Below are positions 44,717 to 56,231 of a stretch of 64,000 bases of DNA, one piece after another (the first letter of the stretch is position 1; every line of letters begins with the position of its first letter). The notes under the pieces are model-generated. The model was not told where the DNA came from, searched no databases, and saw only the letters and a list, made by a program, of their open reading frames with translations. Source of the DNA: Tetradesmus obliquus (Eukaryota > Chlorophyta > Chlorophyceae > Sphaeropleales > Scenedesmaceae); contig CP126197.1 of NCBI GenBank assembly GCA_030272155.1, positions 3,898,001 to 3,962,000 on the forward strand, read 5' to 3'. The position numbers were made by a program, and so were the translations under genes.

Positions 44717-46227
44717 GCAGCAGCACGCACCGCCAAATTTTTGCCCACACCAAGCGCTAGCGCTGCTCCAGTGTGATGCGCACGTGTGTGAAATCGCGTG
44801 TATCTTAAGCTTCTGGGCTGCGTACCGTACGCCTGAGGCGCAGTTGTGGCTGAGGATCATGGCAGGTGGAATGTGTGTGGACTTGCACAGTGTAGGCTGT
44901 TGAAGACGCTTGGCGCTGCCACGCTTCCACTGCACAAGTGGTGTGGGCTGTGCAGAGGTTGGTGTGCACGAAAAGAGCCACATCAGACTGCGCAATCCAT
45001 GATCAGCTGCAACATCCCGCGGGATGCAGGACCGTTGCAGGGAGGAGGAGGCAGCTCCCAGCATGCACACACTTTAGCAATGCACAGCACACGATTGCCG
45101 ATTGCGCGCACCCTCGAGGTTGCAGCAAACCACACCTGTTGTTGAGCAACATTCGTTTGCAACAGATTACACCCGATGCGCATGCGTTACTTGAACACCA
45201 GCGCCGTTGTATAAGTGTATGATCATGGACCGGTTTCAGCCATCTATGGATAGCCTCTATAGCTAGCTAGCTATGTGTGTGCTGCATTGTCTTGACAGAG
45301 AGACTGCAATGGGCTGCTTGCAAGAATAGCGATATTTGTGTCATTGTCAACTGAGGGGTCGAATTTGTTAATTGTACTATACATGCAATCTGGATCTGTG
45401 TGCCCTGCAAAGCTGCATGCCGCATCTGGCTGGCAGCCGTTGGATGCCTGCAGGCAGCTGCCCATTTGCCGCAACACAACGCACTGCTACGATGCATTAC
45501 TATATGGCACGTTGGTCTGGCAGTGTGCTTGCTACTGCCGGGTCATTCGTCAACATCAGCTGCTGTGTCTGCAGTCTCAGCTCGGAGCACAACAGCACAG
45601 TGTGGTGCGCACTGGTGTAACATAACAGCCTAGCAGGGCAGCCTTTGAAGCGGGTACTTCCTTGGTGTTGTTACATACAAAATACACGGCACTGCCAGCA
45701 GCAGCTGCTGCTGCTCAATGCCAAACCACCCTCATCACCATCAGCACAACGTCACCACGCATGGGTTGCGTGTCAAACAATGCCGCATCCAAGCCGCATC
45801 CACGATATACTGAGCCGCCATCAAAATGTAAACAGTGCGGCTGCACCGCAGCCAGCCTATTCCCGTTGTAAGCCTGGCGATTCATACGCTGGTCGCCAGG
45901 TATGCGAGGATGACAATGCCTGTTCAAGAAGCAGCAAGAAGCAGCAACGGCAGCAACAGCAGCATGTTCCGGCAGCGTCAACAACGGCACGCCCGTGCAA
46001 GGGTGCAGGGCACCCTTGGCACCGTTATTGCACAACTCAATCATGCACAGCAGACCCTGCAGCTGCGATGGCTGCTTGTATACACAAGCACGGCCACGTG
46101 AATGTCAATGAGGTCCACCATGATAAAATGGAACACAGCTGAACTGAAAGAGCTTGCAGGAAGAGCTAGGGCACAGCACACCATCATGTTTGCTGCAGGA
46201 AAACACAGGTGGGCTGCGAAGACTCAC
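44717..46227. other. Intergenic between convergent genes
   Basis: 3' regions of the 43405 gene and of the PDZ-rubredoxin gene, plus dispersed repeat copy 2. One or more last exons of the PDZ-rubredoxin gene probably lie at 46000-46227 but could not be fixed. Confidence 0.45.
44825..45090 (+). repeat. Dispersed repeat, copy 2
   Basis: Inverted, diverged partner of the element at 40340-40620; shared blocks include gaggttggtgtgca, gagccacatca, catcccgcgggatgc. About 65-75% similar by eye over the best part, not measured. Confidence 0.65.
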
Positions 46228-48880
46228 CGGCCAGGCCACCAACCACTGTAGCGATGGTGCCGATGGTGCCCTCAGCAATGCCGGACTTCTGCAGGCCAGA
46301 AGGGGTCACACCAGCAAAACATTGGTCAGCAGCAGTGGCAGCAGGCGGAGCGCACTGAGGGCGGCGCTGCGCTCACAACACAACACTGGCACTTGCAGGA
46401 TGGGCGTTTGTGCGCTTATGTTATGATAGCTGCACCTGCCAGCTGTCCCTGCTGCGACATAAAACTGTTGACAGCAATGCCAGAGCTAGTGTGTCACATT
46501 TCAGAATCGTAACAATCGTTACCTTGCCGGTCTCCGCATCGTATCCCACAAAGCGGCGCTTGGGTGCATTGCACTGCGGGCAGCGGTAGTCGCTGGGGGT
46601 GTCCTCAAAGGGAGTGGTCTCACAGTAAATCCAGCCGCAGTCTGCAAATATAGGAACGATAATGCAAGAAGAAAGCAAAGGTGCATGGTGGTGGGGAAAG
46701 GCTTGCAGGGTGGTGGATATGCAGAGGAGGGGGCAAACACCCTGTTGTTGCAGGCTTGCTGTTCAATGCTGCACGAGCAGCACCATGCTGCTTGATGTTC
46801 AACAGCTACGAATCAAGCAAGGGTGCTGCAAAGTTCTGCCACCACTGCTGCTGCATTGACTGCTGCCTGCCATGCAGTGCTGCCCACGCTGCTGCATTCA
46901 CACATGCGCTGCAGGTCTGCAGCTGCCGTTCGACGTATCTTCCGCATCAGTCACGCATCCACGCATATGTGTGAGGCAAAGCATGCAAGCCTGCACTGGC
47001 TGTTTCATCATCAGTCACATATGCATTGCAGTTCTGCAGCTGCTGTGTTCTCAACATATTCGCCAAACTTTCTCCGTCACGCACCCACGCAGATGTGTGA
47101 GGCCAGCTCTGACTGGCGTGCAGTCAGCTTGCGGCCAAAGCGGGGTGGTGCTGGCTTCTTGGGCAGGCGCTTCACGTTGACGTTGGTGTTCTCGCCCTTG
47201 ACCTGCATTGACCAGGCGTTGACCAGGTGTTGACCGGGCTTTGACCAGCAAGGCAAGCAGTCACCGGCATGCTAACACATGATTATGTGCCTGTCATGTT
47301 TCTGGCACAGCAGCTGGACCAGAAGGCAAGCAGGCAGCACGCTGCTCCTGAAGGAATGCAATCACGCAAGCAAACGACATACTGTACGCTCACACAGTAG
47401 CGTCCCCCAAGCAGCCTATGGGAAACTGCTAACCTAGGGTCCGGCACCTGCACCACTACATGTGCAAGGCTCTGCTGCGATACAACAAACAACACGCTAC
47501 TCACATACACGAAGCACACTGGTGATGGTGCGCGCTGGATGGCGGTCTGCGTGAAGGACAGCTTGTCTGCTGGCCACAGCTCGTCACCAAAGAAGGAGCT
47601 GGCGTAGATGATGGTGTCTCCCGCCTTGATGCCAGACTTGGCTGCATTGCCTGACACACCCTGTGCAGCAAAGCAGTACAGGCAGCAGATTATAGAACTC
47701 AATGAGGCCTGGCTTGACTGCAACTGCCGTATGTGCACTGCCGTACAAGCCAGCACAAGGCAGTACAGCATCTGCGTAGATGGCGTGAAAGGCAGCAGCT
47801 GCTCAGAAACCGCAGATACACCAAATGAAACACAGACACAGCATGCAAGCAAGCTGAAAAGAGGTTTGGACGAAGACACATGCTGAAGTTGCGACGCTGC
47901 TGCTGCTGCCAGCTGTGCCAGGTCCGCACCTTGACCACCAGGCCGCCACCCTTGGCTGTGCTCTGCTCCAGCTTCAGGCCCACCGGCTTGTCGATCTCAA
48001 CCTGGCGGGGGCAGCAGCAGCGGCGGCAGCAGCAGCACCAGAATGGTAAGAGGTGCAGCCGTCACTGGAATACTGCCCAAAGACTGCTTAGCAGCGGGAC
48101 CTGTTGACAACTGCATTGCGTGATGCAACACAGCCAAATTGCATTGCTGTAGGTAAGCCTAACTGCAGGTCTGGTGCACTTGGTGCTGGTACAAGAAAAC
48201 AGCTGAGCCCGCTGATCTACAGTACTGTGATGCCACCAAGTGCGGCACAGGGTTGTCAAACATTCCAGATTGCATTGCTGGGCCTGATGCCTACACACAG
48301 GGCTGCTCAAGGGAGTCACCTAATGTATTGCGCTGCTGAGTTACAAGGGAATTCTATGACACTGCGTTTGCAAGGTGGAGTATGCACACCACATGCTAGG
48401 AGCCTGCAGGAAACGCTCTGCAAGCACTGCACTACAGGGACAATACAGCTGCTGCTGGCAGCACAGAATGGGGTACGCCCTGATCTGCACCATACAACAA
48501 TCAAACATCGTCCCATACAAGCGATGATGCATCTGAAGTTTATTGCTGGCTTATCAATTGGGCCAGATCCTGCTCACAGTGACTTCACCAGCTGCCTTGA
48601 CCACCACTGGTGCACGGCGAACTGCCAGAGGCCTGGCGCCCACTGCAGGCCTGAAGGCTGCAGTACGGCCCACGAAAGAGCTCTGCGAGCAGAAATTGAG
48701 ACTGTGAGCTGCCTATCGCGACGCGAACTGCTGCTGATCAGATGCGATGGCCCCGCATTGGCAGACGAACGACTAACAAAATGATTTATGCTTAAGGATG
48801 AACAGCTTAAACTATACGAAGCGACTTCAGCCAGTCACTATAAACTTCAGCCACACCTTCTGTGCGAGTGTGGACGCCAT
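46228..48880 (-). CDS. ENH1: Chloroplast PDZ-rubredoxin protein (ENH1-like), 3' end incomplete
   Basis: Iron-binding rubredoxin joined to a PDZ domain, expected in thylakoids; plant ENH1 is linked to redox and salt-stress control. Exons (minus): 48880-48857, 48682-48578, 48001-47930, 47660-47505, 47202-47085, 46641-46523, 46288-46228; phases 0, 0, 0, 0, 1, 0, then open in phase 1. Residues 1-43 are a typical transit peptide (MASTLAQK, then [20 protein letters not shown]). The PDZ part reads [20 protein letters not shown] and [20 protein letters not shown]. The rubredoxin has both Cys pairs, HICVDCGWIYC and DYRCPQC, the first pair split by an intron. The last exon found starts a membrane helix ([14 protein letters not shown]) expected at the C-terminus. 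One more exon is needed and several choices exist below 46220, so the stop is unknown. Confidence 0.85.
46920..46980 (-). repeat. Decoy copy of PDZ-rubredoxin exon 47202-47085 3' end
   Basis: Copies the exon end encoding ASHIC and flanking intron, 126 bases into the intron; the GT of the donor has become AT. Confidence 0.82.
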
Positions 48881-49565
48881 GGTGATTATTGTTCAGTTTA
48901 GTGCAGGTTAAAGTATAAAGTGATGCCTGCTGGCGACGTATTGCGGCAAAGAGCGTCACGGTGGCAGGAATAATTGACCGCCAGTGTTACTTCCAGGTCA
49001 GCCACACCATCAGCCTGGGTGCTGCTGGGCGCAAGTAAGGGTGTTCAACCAGCACAGCTGCATGAAATGCGTTCTCTGGCCAGAAGTTGGGTTACATACC
49101 AGCTGCAGGCCAGGATCCCAGCACATTGTGGCAAAGCGTTACACCAAGACGGATGGCAGCTGGATCCAATGCCAGTTTCCTGCTCTGTCTTGACTCTGCT
49201 ACCACAACCACCTCAGCCATGGCTTACAGCTACTGTGTAACATAATCCATCATTGCATTCAAAACATCAAACCAGCAGCGTGATGCTGTGTACACGTCAT
49301 GACATGTTGCAGCATAACTGACAGCCCGACAGGGATGCATGATTTGACCACGCAACGCAAAGCACACAAAAAGACGGTTCAGGTGCAGCCGACGACAACG
49401 CTGCCCTCCCTGCCAGCAGACCTTCCAAGGTCTTCCAGAGGCTGCATATGACCAGGCTGTTTTACAAATGATGACAGCCCACAGGACCCCCCTCACCCAA
49501 GCTTCCTCTTGCGATATTCATTTAATCAATAGCATTCGTTCAATGTTCCATGCCTTTGCCAGCCT
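48881..49565. other. Intergenic: PDZ-rubredoxin promoter and 3' UTR of the next gene
   Basis: No coding exon seen. TTACA at about 49463 (TGTAA on the minus strand), some 100 bases beyond the stop at 49566, is a good candidate poly(A) signal. Confidence 0.5.
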
Positions 49566-52500
49566 TCACTTCTTAGGCCTCCTCAGGCCAGACACCCTAA
49601 ACGCAGCACCAGCAAACATCCCCCCACCCATCCCACCCCCGCCACCCACGCTGCGCCCAGCACCTGCTGCTGCGCCGCCGCCGCCAGGGCTGCTGCTGCT
49701 CAGCCCCACCCCCAGCCTGCCTGTCATGCCAAGCCCAGCAGTCTTGCGCTGCATGCCCAAGCTGCCGCCGCCGCTGCTGAGAGATGCTGAAGAGCCAGCA
49801 GGCGCAGCAGAAGGCGGGGGGCTGGTGAGGCCCAGTGCTGGCCGCCTGTGCAGGCCTGGGCCCTTCAGGGAGCTGGCTACACTGGCTGCTGGCCGCTGCA
49901 TGCCTGCAATCGCAGAAACACAGGGTGCATCAAAAGAAAGGCCGAAACAAGTTAAGGAAGGTGGAGACAAGGCGTCTGAGATGTGCGTGTGGAGCGGTGC
50001 GTAACGTGCAGCTTGGCGCAGGATGTGCAACACAGATGCATGCGTGCGCAGGGCAGCATAAGCTTGGCAAAACATGGTATGTGTTGCACATGCTGCTAGC
50101 AGCACACTTCGCCCGTCTTACCTGTCCCTGCAGGCAGCACCCCGCTGACTTGCACACCAGCAGCAGCGCCATCACCGCCGCCATCTGGCGCACCATCTGC
50201 TGCATCTGCCTCCTGCTCTGGCTGCACACGCGCTGCAGTGGCTACAGGTGCCAGTGGCTGCCGCATGCTGCCTGCTGCTGCTTTCAGTGAGCGCCCCATA
50301 CCCCCGCCTGCAGCACAGCTACTGCCAGACAGTGCGCCGCCGCCTGCGGCACCTACTGCTGCGCTGGCTGCTGGTGCCGGGCTGTGCAGCGGCCGGTGCT
50401 GCACCGCTGCCGGCGCTGTCATGCCGTCGTCATCTGCTGCTGCTGCTGCCTTGGCTGATGCTGCGCGGCCCCTGCCTGATGCCTTGCCGCGGCCAGATGC
50501 TGCTTTGCCAGATGCAGCCTTGCCTGAGGCCTGCAGGACAGCAGTGCAGCAGGTGAAGCAGCATGTGTTGTCAAGCTTCTTCACACACGTGATCCAAGCA
50601 GCACCTCAACTGTGCAGCCTACAGGTTCCGCATGCTACCTGCCACACAAACACACCCTACGGAGCAGCGCAGTGGCACCAGGACAGCAACCGCAAAGCCA
50701 CATGCAAGAACAACATGCTACAGCACAAAGTGCCCTGCAGCTGAAGTCGTGAAGATCTCGCACCACCCACCGCTGCGCGCGCACTGCACTTGGCTGAGCC
50801 CCTGCCGCTGGCTGCTGGCTTGGCGCATGGTGGTGCTACACTGCCGGTGGAGGCACGCGCCTTGGCTGCCCCGCCCGCTGCCCTGCTGGCCACCTTGCTG
50901 TTCTTGCCCTGCAGTGCGCCGGGCGGAGGCAGAAGACGCAATGTAAAGTGTGCAGCGATGCATACGATGTTCAGGAAGTACGTACCACAGCGCACCTAGA
51001 CTTGCAGGACAGTCAACCCTGCCTAAATCAACAGCCCTGTGGTGTTTCCCCCATTGTTGCACTCCTGGAAGCAGCATGCCCTGCATACAACAACAGCAGC
51101 AACCAACATAACCCTGTCTGTCCTTCATAGGTTGTCCTCACCTTTGCTGCTGCGCCCTTCTTGCCCTTCTTCTTGGGCCTGCCCTCGTCATCGCTCAGCT
51201 CCAGCTCAAAGTCGGAGCCGCCCTCCGCCTCCATCGCCTCATCGCCCTCATCATCGCTGCTGCTGGCGTCACCAGCCTGAAGCAGAAACAAGGCAGAAAA
51301 AGGGCAGAGCAGCAGTGGGCAAACAACAAGATGGGTAAGCCATGCAAGCAGCAGCATCAGTTGCCTCATTTCCCTCGTCATCGCTGCTGCTGGCGTCACC
51401 AGCCTACAAGGCAGAACCGCAGTGGGGACGCAACGAGGTGGGCATGACATGCGAGTAGCAGAGACCAGTGTTTTGTCACCGCGAGTTTGTTTGCTTGCAA
51501 GAAGCAGCATCCATTGGCTCATCACCCAGGTCAATGTCGCTGCTGCTGGCGTCGCCAGCATGAAAATGACAACAACTAGCAGATGATGCAGTGCGCGTGA
51601 GGCTGGCAGGAAGAAGGGTAGCACTTCTTGAGCAGTGTAGAAGCTTGCAGGACACTGGGAACAATGTACCTGCTTCACCATGCAGCTACTACTGTACTAC
51701 CATACAATATGCTGTGTACTTCTGCATGCCAGGCTAACGGCAGACGGCAGCTCAACCAGAGGTGGCGTGCTGTGCCACGCTGCAGCCACATCATAGCTGC
51801 AGGTATCCAGTAGAACAATCTGTACTAGAAGGCAAGTTGGCGCGTGTAAGCAAGAAAAGCAGCTGAACCTATCTTTCCCCAAGAAGCCGCCCACCTCAAA
51901 GTCGCTGTCCTCCTGCTGCTTCTTGCTGCCCCTGCGCCGCGGCTTGGGCGAGTCGTCCTCGCCGCCGCCACCCAGCTCATCCTCTGAGTCAAACACCTGC
52001 TGCAGCATCTGCATGCATGAGACATGAGATATGAAAGGTTCAGTGTGATGGAGTTAGCAGGGTGAGTAGGAGCAGCAGCAGCAGTTGGAGATGCCGGCGT
52101 ACTGGGTGACGTAGCATGACGTGCAGCAATTGCCAGGTGGCAGCTACACATGGCCACTGCTAGCCACGGCATGCGGGCAGGGTACTGCAGCTGTGCTTAG
52201 ACGTTAGCTGCTATCAAGGTGCTCAATGGCATGGTATGCATGCATGAGGGTCACGTGCAGCGTGGCATGCCTGCTGCAGGTGCTTCTGGCGAAGCAGGCT
52301 GTGTTCCTGCAAGCACAAAAGGCGACCACTGCAGGGGTATCTTTGGCCTCACCTGCTTGGTTTTGTTTGAGCATGCCCTCCTGCTGCGCTTGCCTGCAGG
52401 AAAGTAGCACGCGCAAAGCAAAGTGAGCAAAGGACCTGCATGCTGAGACTTTGATGCTGCACAATTTTGTGGTCGGCTGCATCAGTGCACATCACTGTCT

Positions 52501-53345
52501 GAAGGGGTGCTGTGTTGACTGGGTTCACACAGCTGCTTGCAGGACCAACAAGGTTTGCAAAAACTTGCAGGAAGCATGCGCCGATGGGGCCAGGAATAGC
52601 CTTCAGCCCAAGAGTGCGCGGTGGCTCACCTGTTACTGTTGCTGGTGATGTCACCTTCTTGATCAGTGTCTGCTCTGACAGGCTGGGCTCTGCATGTGCT
52701 ACTGCTCTCGCTGCTGCTTCAGGCGTAGCCCTGTCTGCTGCACCTGCTGCTGCCACTGCTACACTTGCTGCCACAGCGCCATCCCCACTGGCTGCCTCTG
52801 CTGCACTGCCGGCTGCATCCCGCACAACAGGTGCTGCTTCAGGCAGGGGTGGTGGTGCATCAGCAGCTGCTGCTGCTGCGTCGCCCTCTGCGGCGTCGCC
52901 TGCGTGCTCTGCAGGAGCTGCTGCTGGTATGAGAAGTTCATCTTCGTCTACGCCTAGTTCTGTGCCTGGTGCAGCTGCCTTGAGTGCATCCAGCAGCAGC
53001 CTGTCTGACTCATCGCCTGGTGGTTGGCTGTCAGGAGGCGGTTCCTGCAGCATGCAAACAAATGAGCTTGCTGTATGCACGCGTTTGCAGAAAGTTCTCG
53101 AGATACCTGGTGTTTCATATGAGCTTGTACTGTACAAACAGAGGTGCCAAGCAACGCTACAGACGGGTCCGTTGCGGAGTGGGCGTGACACTATGCAGTT
53201 GCTGCGCATGCTGATGCTCCACAGGTTCTCTCGCATGTGCAGGCAACAATCTCTTGAAACTTCATACCTGTCTTGTCGTCTTCTTGGATTGCTGACGCTT
53301 TGCGGCTGCTGGCAGACTCAAACTACGCTTAGCATGGCTGGACAT
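49566..53345 (-). CDS. Low-complexity acidic/basic protein, probably nuclear, unknown function
   Basis: Eight exons (minus): 53345-53268, 53044-52630, 52393-52353, 52008-51895, 51276-51142, 50908-50771, 50530-50122, 49903-49566; 555 residues; phases 0, 1, 0, 0, 0, 0, 1. The N-terminus is basic (MSSHAKRSLSLPAAAKRQQS) with a likely nuclear signal. Next come an Ala/Glu/Pro-rich acidic stretch and two acidic SDDE-type patches each followed by a basic cluster (VFDSEDELGGGGEDDSPKPR then RRRGSKKQQ; SDDEGRPKKKGKKG). An Ala/Ser/Gly-Lys region resembles histone-H1-like tails (ASGKAASGRGKASGRGRA), and the C-terminus is Gly-rich, ending FRVSGLRRPKK. No globular domain recognised. The alternation of acidic and basic patches fits a chromatin or DNA-repair cofactor; resemblance of the last residues to a RAD51-binding peptide is only a guess. 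Confidence 0.65.
51360..51410 (-). repeat. Decoy copy of exon 51276-51142 start
   Basis: GTAG acceptor and start of exon (GDASSSDDEG region) recur at 51403, 127 bases upstream of the true junction. Confidence 0.87.
51530..51562 (-). repeat. Second, weaker decoy copy of exon 51276-51142 start
   Basis: Copy of the GACGCCAGCAGCAGCGAC segment; the acceptor AG has become TG, so it should not splice. Confidence 0.75.
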
Positions 53346-53735
53346 GCTGCTGCTGTGGTGTTGCCTGCTGTCCGGATGCAGCAGTTTCTGCTACGTCAAT
53401 AGTTTGAAGGCTATTTGTAGTAAAAGAGCAATCAACCTACGGTGCTGGATTTGACGCCGAGGCACACAGGTATGTGCGACAGTGCAAACGCTTTTGAAGC
53501 CCTGATGACAGAATTGTGCAAGCAGCTGAACCTGATCAACAGAAGATCATCGGCGTTTTTCTCTTTCACGGTTACATATGATTGCGGCAAGGCATGACGC
53601 TGCTGAAGTGACGACAAAATTCAATTTGAATGACTGCCACAACATAACAGTCTCGCTGTCTTCTGCACGACATCAGGTTCGTACGGTGTCTGAGCGCCCA
53701 CGGGCGCCTATGTAGCACAAGCCTTATGCAGGCCC
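53346..53735. promoter_or_regulatory. Divergent promoter region of the acidic-protein and TTLL genes
   Basis: Less than 400 bases separate the two oppositely oriented starts, so the promoters must lie here. No specific motif could be supported. Confidence 0.4.
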
Positions 53736-54923
53736 ATGCGTGCAGCGATTAACACATACACAGCTGCTGCCTCTGGTTTGCTGCTGCTGCTGCTGCCACT
53801 GGTCTGCTGCTGCTGCTGCTGCCACTGGTCTGCTGCTGCCACTGGTCTGCAGCAGCTGGCGCTGAACTACATCATCTGCTCATGTGCCATGAACTTGCCA
53901 AGCTCAACCCCATTGCGCTATCATAACACCAAAGGACACAGGCATACTGCTGTGCAGCGTGTTTGTGCACCATGGCCTCAGCACCACTCATGGCCCTACA
54001 TCAAGCAGCAGCACTGTGACCGGCCGCACAGAGCAACAAGAACAGCAGCAGCATCACGAAAAACAGCAGATGCAGATGGTCAACCAGCTTCACAGAGTGT
54101 GCAGCAGGCAGGGGCTCGCAGGCAGGCTGGACTCCAGCTGTCTCAGGCCCCAGCACTCAAGGCACCGCTGCAGCACAAGCAGCTGGCAGACTTCAGGTAC
54201 CAGAGGACCCAATCAACACCACAGCTTGATGTGCTGCGATTTTGAATGTTTTTTCTACTGCTGACGCTTCTGCAGGACAGTGTACTATATTACTGTTGTG
54301 CAGCATGCAATGCAAGGCACCAGACAACAGGAGGCTTCAGCTGCAGTCGCCATATCTTGCAGCCTCAAGATCCTGAAATGCATCAAACTCTCAACCTCTC
54401 ACAAAACCTTGCATTTCCTTATCTGATGTGCCCCAGGTTTTGGCACGATGAGAAGCGCTTCCGCGGCTCTGGTGACGAGTCGCTAGCACAGCACATGCTG
54501 TTTGCGGCAGGCGGCACACGCACCGGCGGCAACTTCAAAGCAGCAGCAGCACAAGGCCCCATGGGCTGGCAGGTACCTGACAGGTGAGCCGGCTGGCTGG
54601 CTATTAGCCAGAGCTAGTAGCTCTGTGGCTGGCTGGCTCTGTGACTGGCTGGCTGGCTGGCTGGCTGGCCGACTGGCTGGCTAGGTGGCAGCTGCACAGG
54701 CTGCTGCCAACTTTGCTGCAAAAAAGATAGCAGCAGCTTCATGGCAGACATGTGGACGCCAAGTGCCGTAGGGTGCAATGTGCTGCCAGGTGGTGAGGTG
54801 TCAGGCGCTGCATAGCAGCTGTCTGTGGCCGTTGTGCGTACGGCCCTGCCTGCTCACACAGCAATGTAACATGCTCCTGCTGATGCTGCTGACCTTGGTG
54901 ATGCCGCTGGTGTGACTTCTATC

Positions 54924-54959
<36 letters not shown>

Positions 54960-56178
54960 GCTGGGATGTGCTGTGGTCCACCTCGGACGGTGCACTGAAG
55001 GCTGCACACTTCCTGAGGCAGGGCCAGCTCATCAGCACACTGCCAGGTCAGCAAATGGTACATGTCAGCATATATGACACATCATCACACTGCCAGGTCA
55101 GCAAATGGTACACATCAGCATATATCACACATCAGCACACTGCCAGGTCAGCAGACAGTACACGTCAGCAGGCATGACACATCAGCACACTGCCAGGTCT
55201 GCAGACTGTACACATCAGCAAGCACGACACATCAGCACACTGCCAGGTCAGCAGCCACGATATGTCAGCAAGCACAACACTTAAGCATGCTGCCAGGTCG
55301 GCATGCAATCTACGGCAGCAGGCATAACACGTCAGCATACGTGACATGTCAGCCCACTGCCAGGTCAGCAGGCATGACATGGCAGCAGCAGCACACCACA
55401 GCCGGCTGACATGGTGACTCACCTGCAGCACACACTGCTACACCAGCAGTAGCGCATCTTTAGGTTTGGCCGCCAGGCCAGGCGCACACTGCCAGGTGTC
55501 AACACTTGCGTGCGCAAGGCTCATGTGCAGGAGGGGCCTTGATACCATGCATGCTACGTTGATCTGTGGATACTTGTGGACGATGACGGTTCCTGAATGC
55601 CTTGCTGTGTTTGCCGCGCCTGCTTCAACATTACACGCTGCCCCAACAAACTGCTGCCCAGGCACTGACTGCCTGAGCAAGAAGCGCCACCTGGCGGTAA
55701 CGCTGCACAATGCATTTGGCGATGAGGCGTGGCAGATGCTTCCACGCACGTACAGGTGCGGCGACACACTGTGGGCTGGAGGGGCAGGCTGAATGCTGGG
55801 TAGCAGCAGAAGCACATACTTGATGCTCCACACAACAAGGAATATGTGCATGATGCTTTATGGTTGCGACAGCACCTGGTATCACATGACAGATTTTTAT
55901 GTTCCATCATCGTGGCTGCTGCTGTTTCTGTTCAGCAGTTGTGCTGTGCAGCAGTTGTCTTTCTCAGGCGCAAAAACTGCTGCTTCCGCTTCTGCCACCC
56001 ATGCTGCCGCCCTGCACCGTGCAGCATACCTGCCCAGCTGCAGCAGTTCCGCCTGCGCCTGCAAGAGGAAGCAGCAGCAATGCAGGCGGTTGCAGCAGCA
56101 GCGGCAGCATCAGCAGCGTCTAGCAGCAGCAACCGTGCTGGTGCAAGCGACTCCAGCACCAGCGGCAATACAGCAAGC

Positions 56179-56231
<53 letters not shown>

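Noticed and set aside
52512-53402. 296-residue plus-strand Ala/Ser-rich open frame
   Set aside because: Antisense to the Ala-rich second exon of the acidic-protein gene, which has good splice sites and a sensible start.
55035-55390. CRISPR-like regular array
   Set aside because: Units are 50-bp head-to-tail minisatellite copies without unique spacers, and derive from the neighbouring exon end; the window is eukaryotic.
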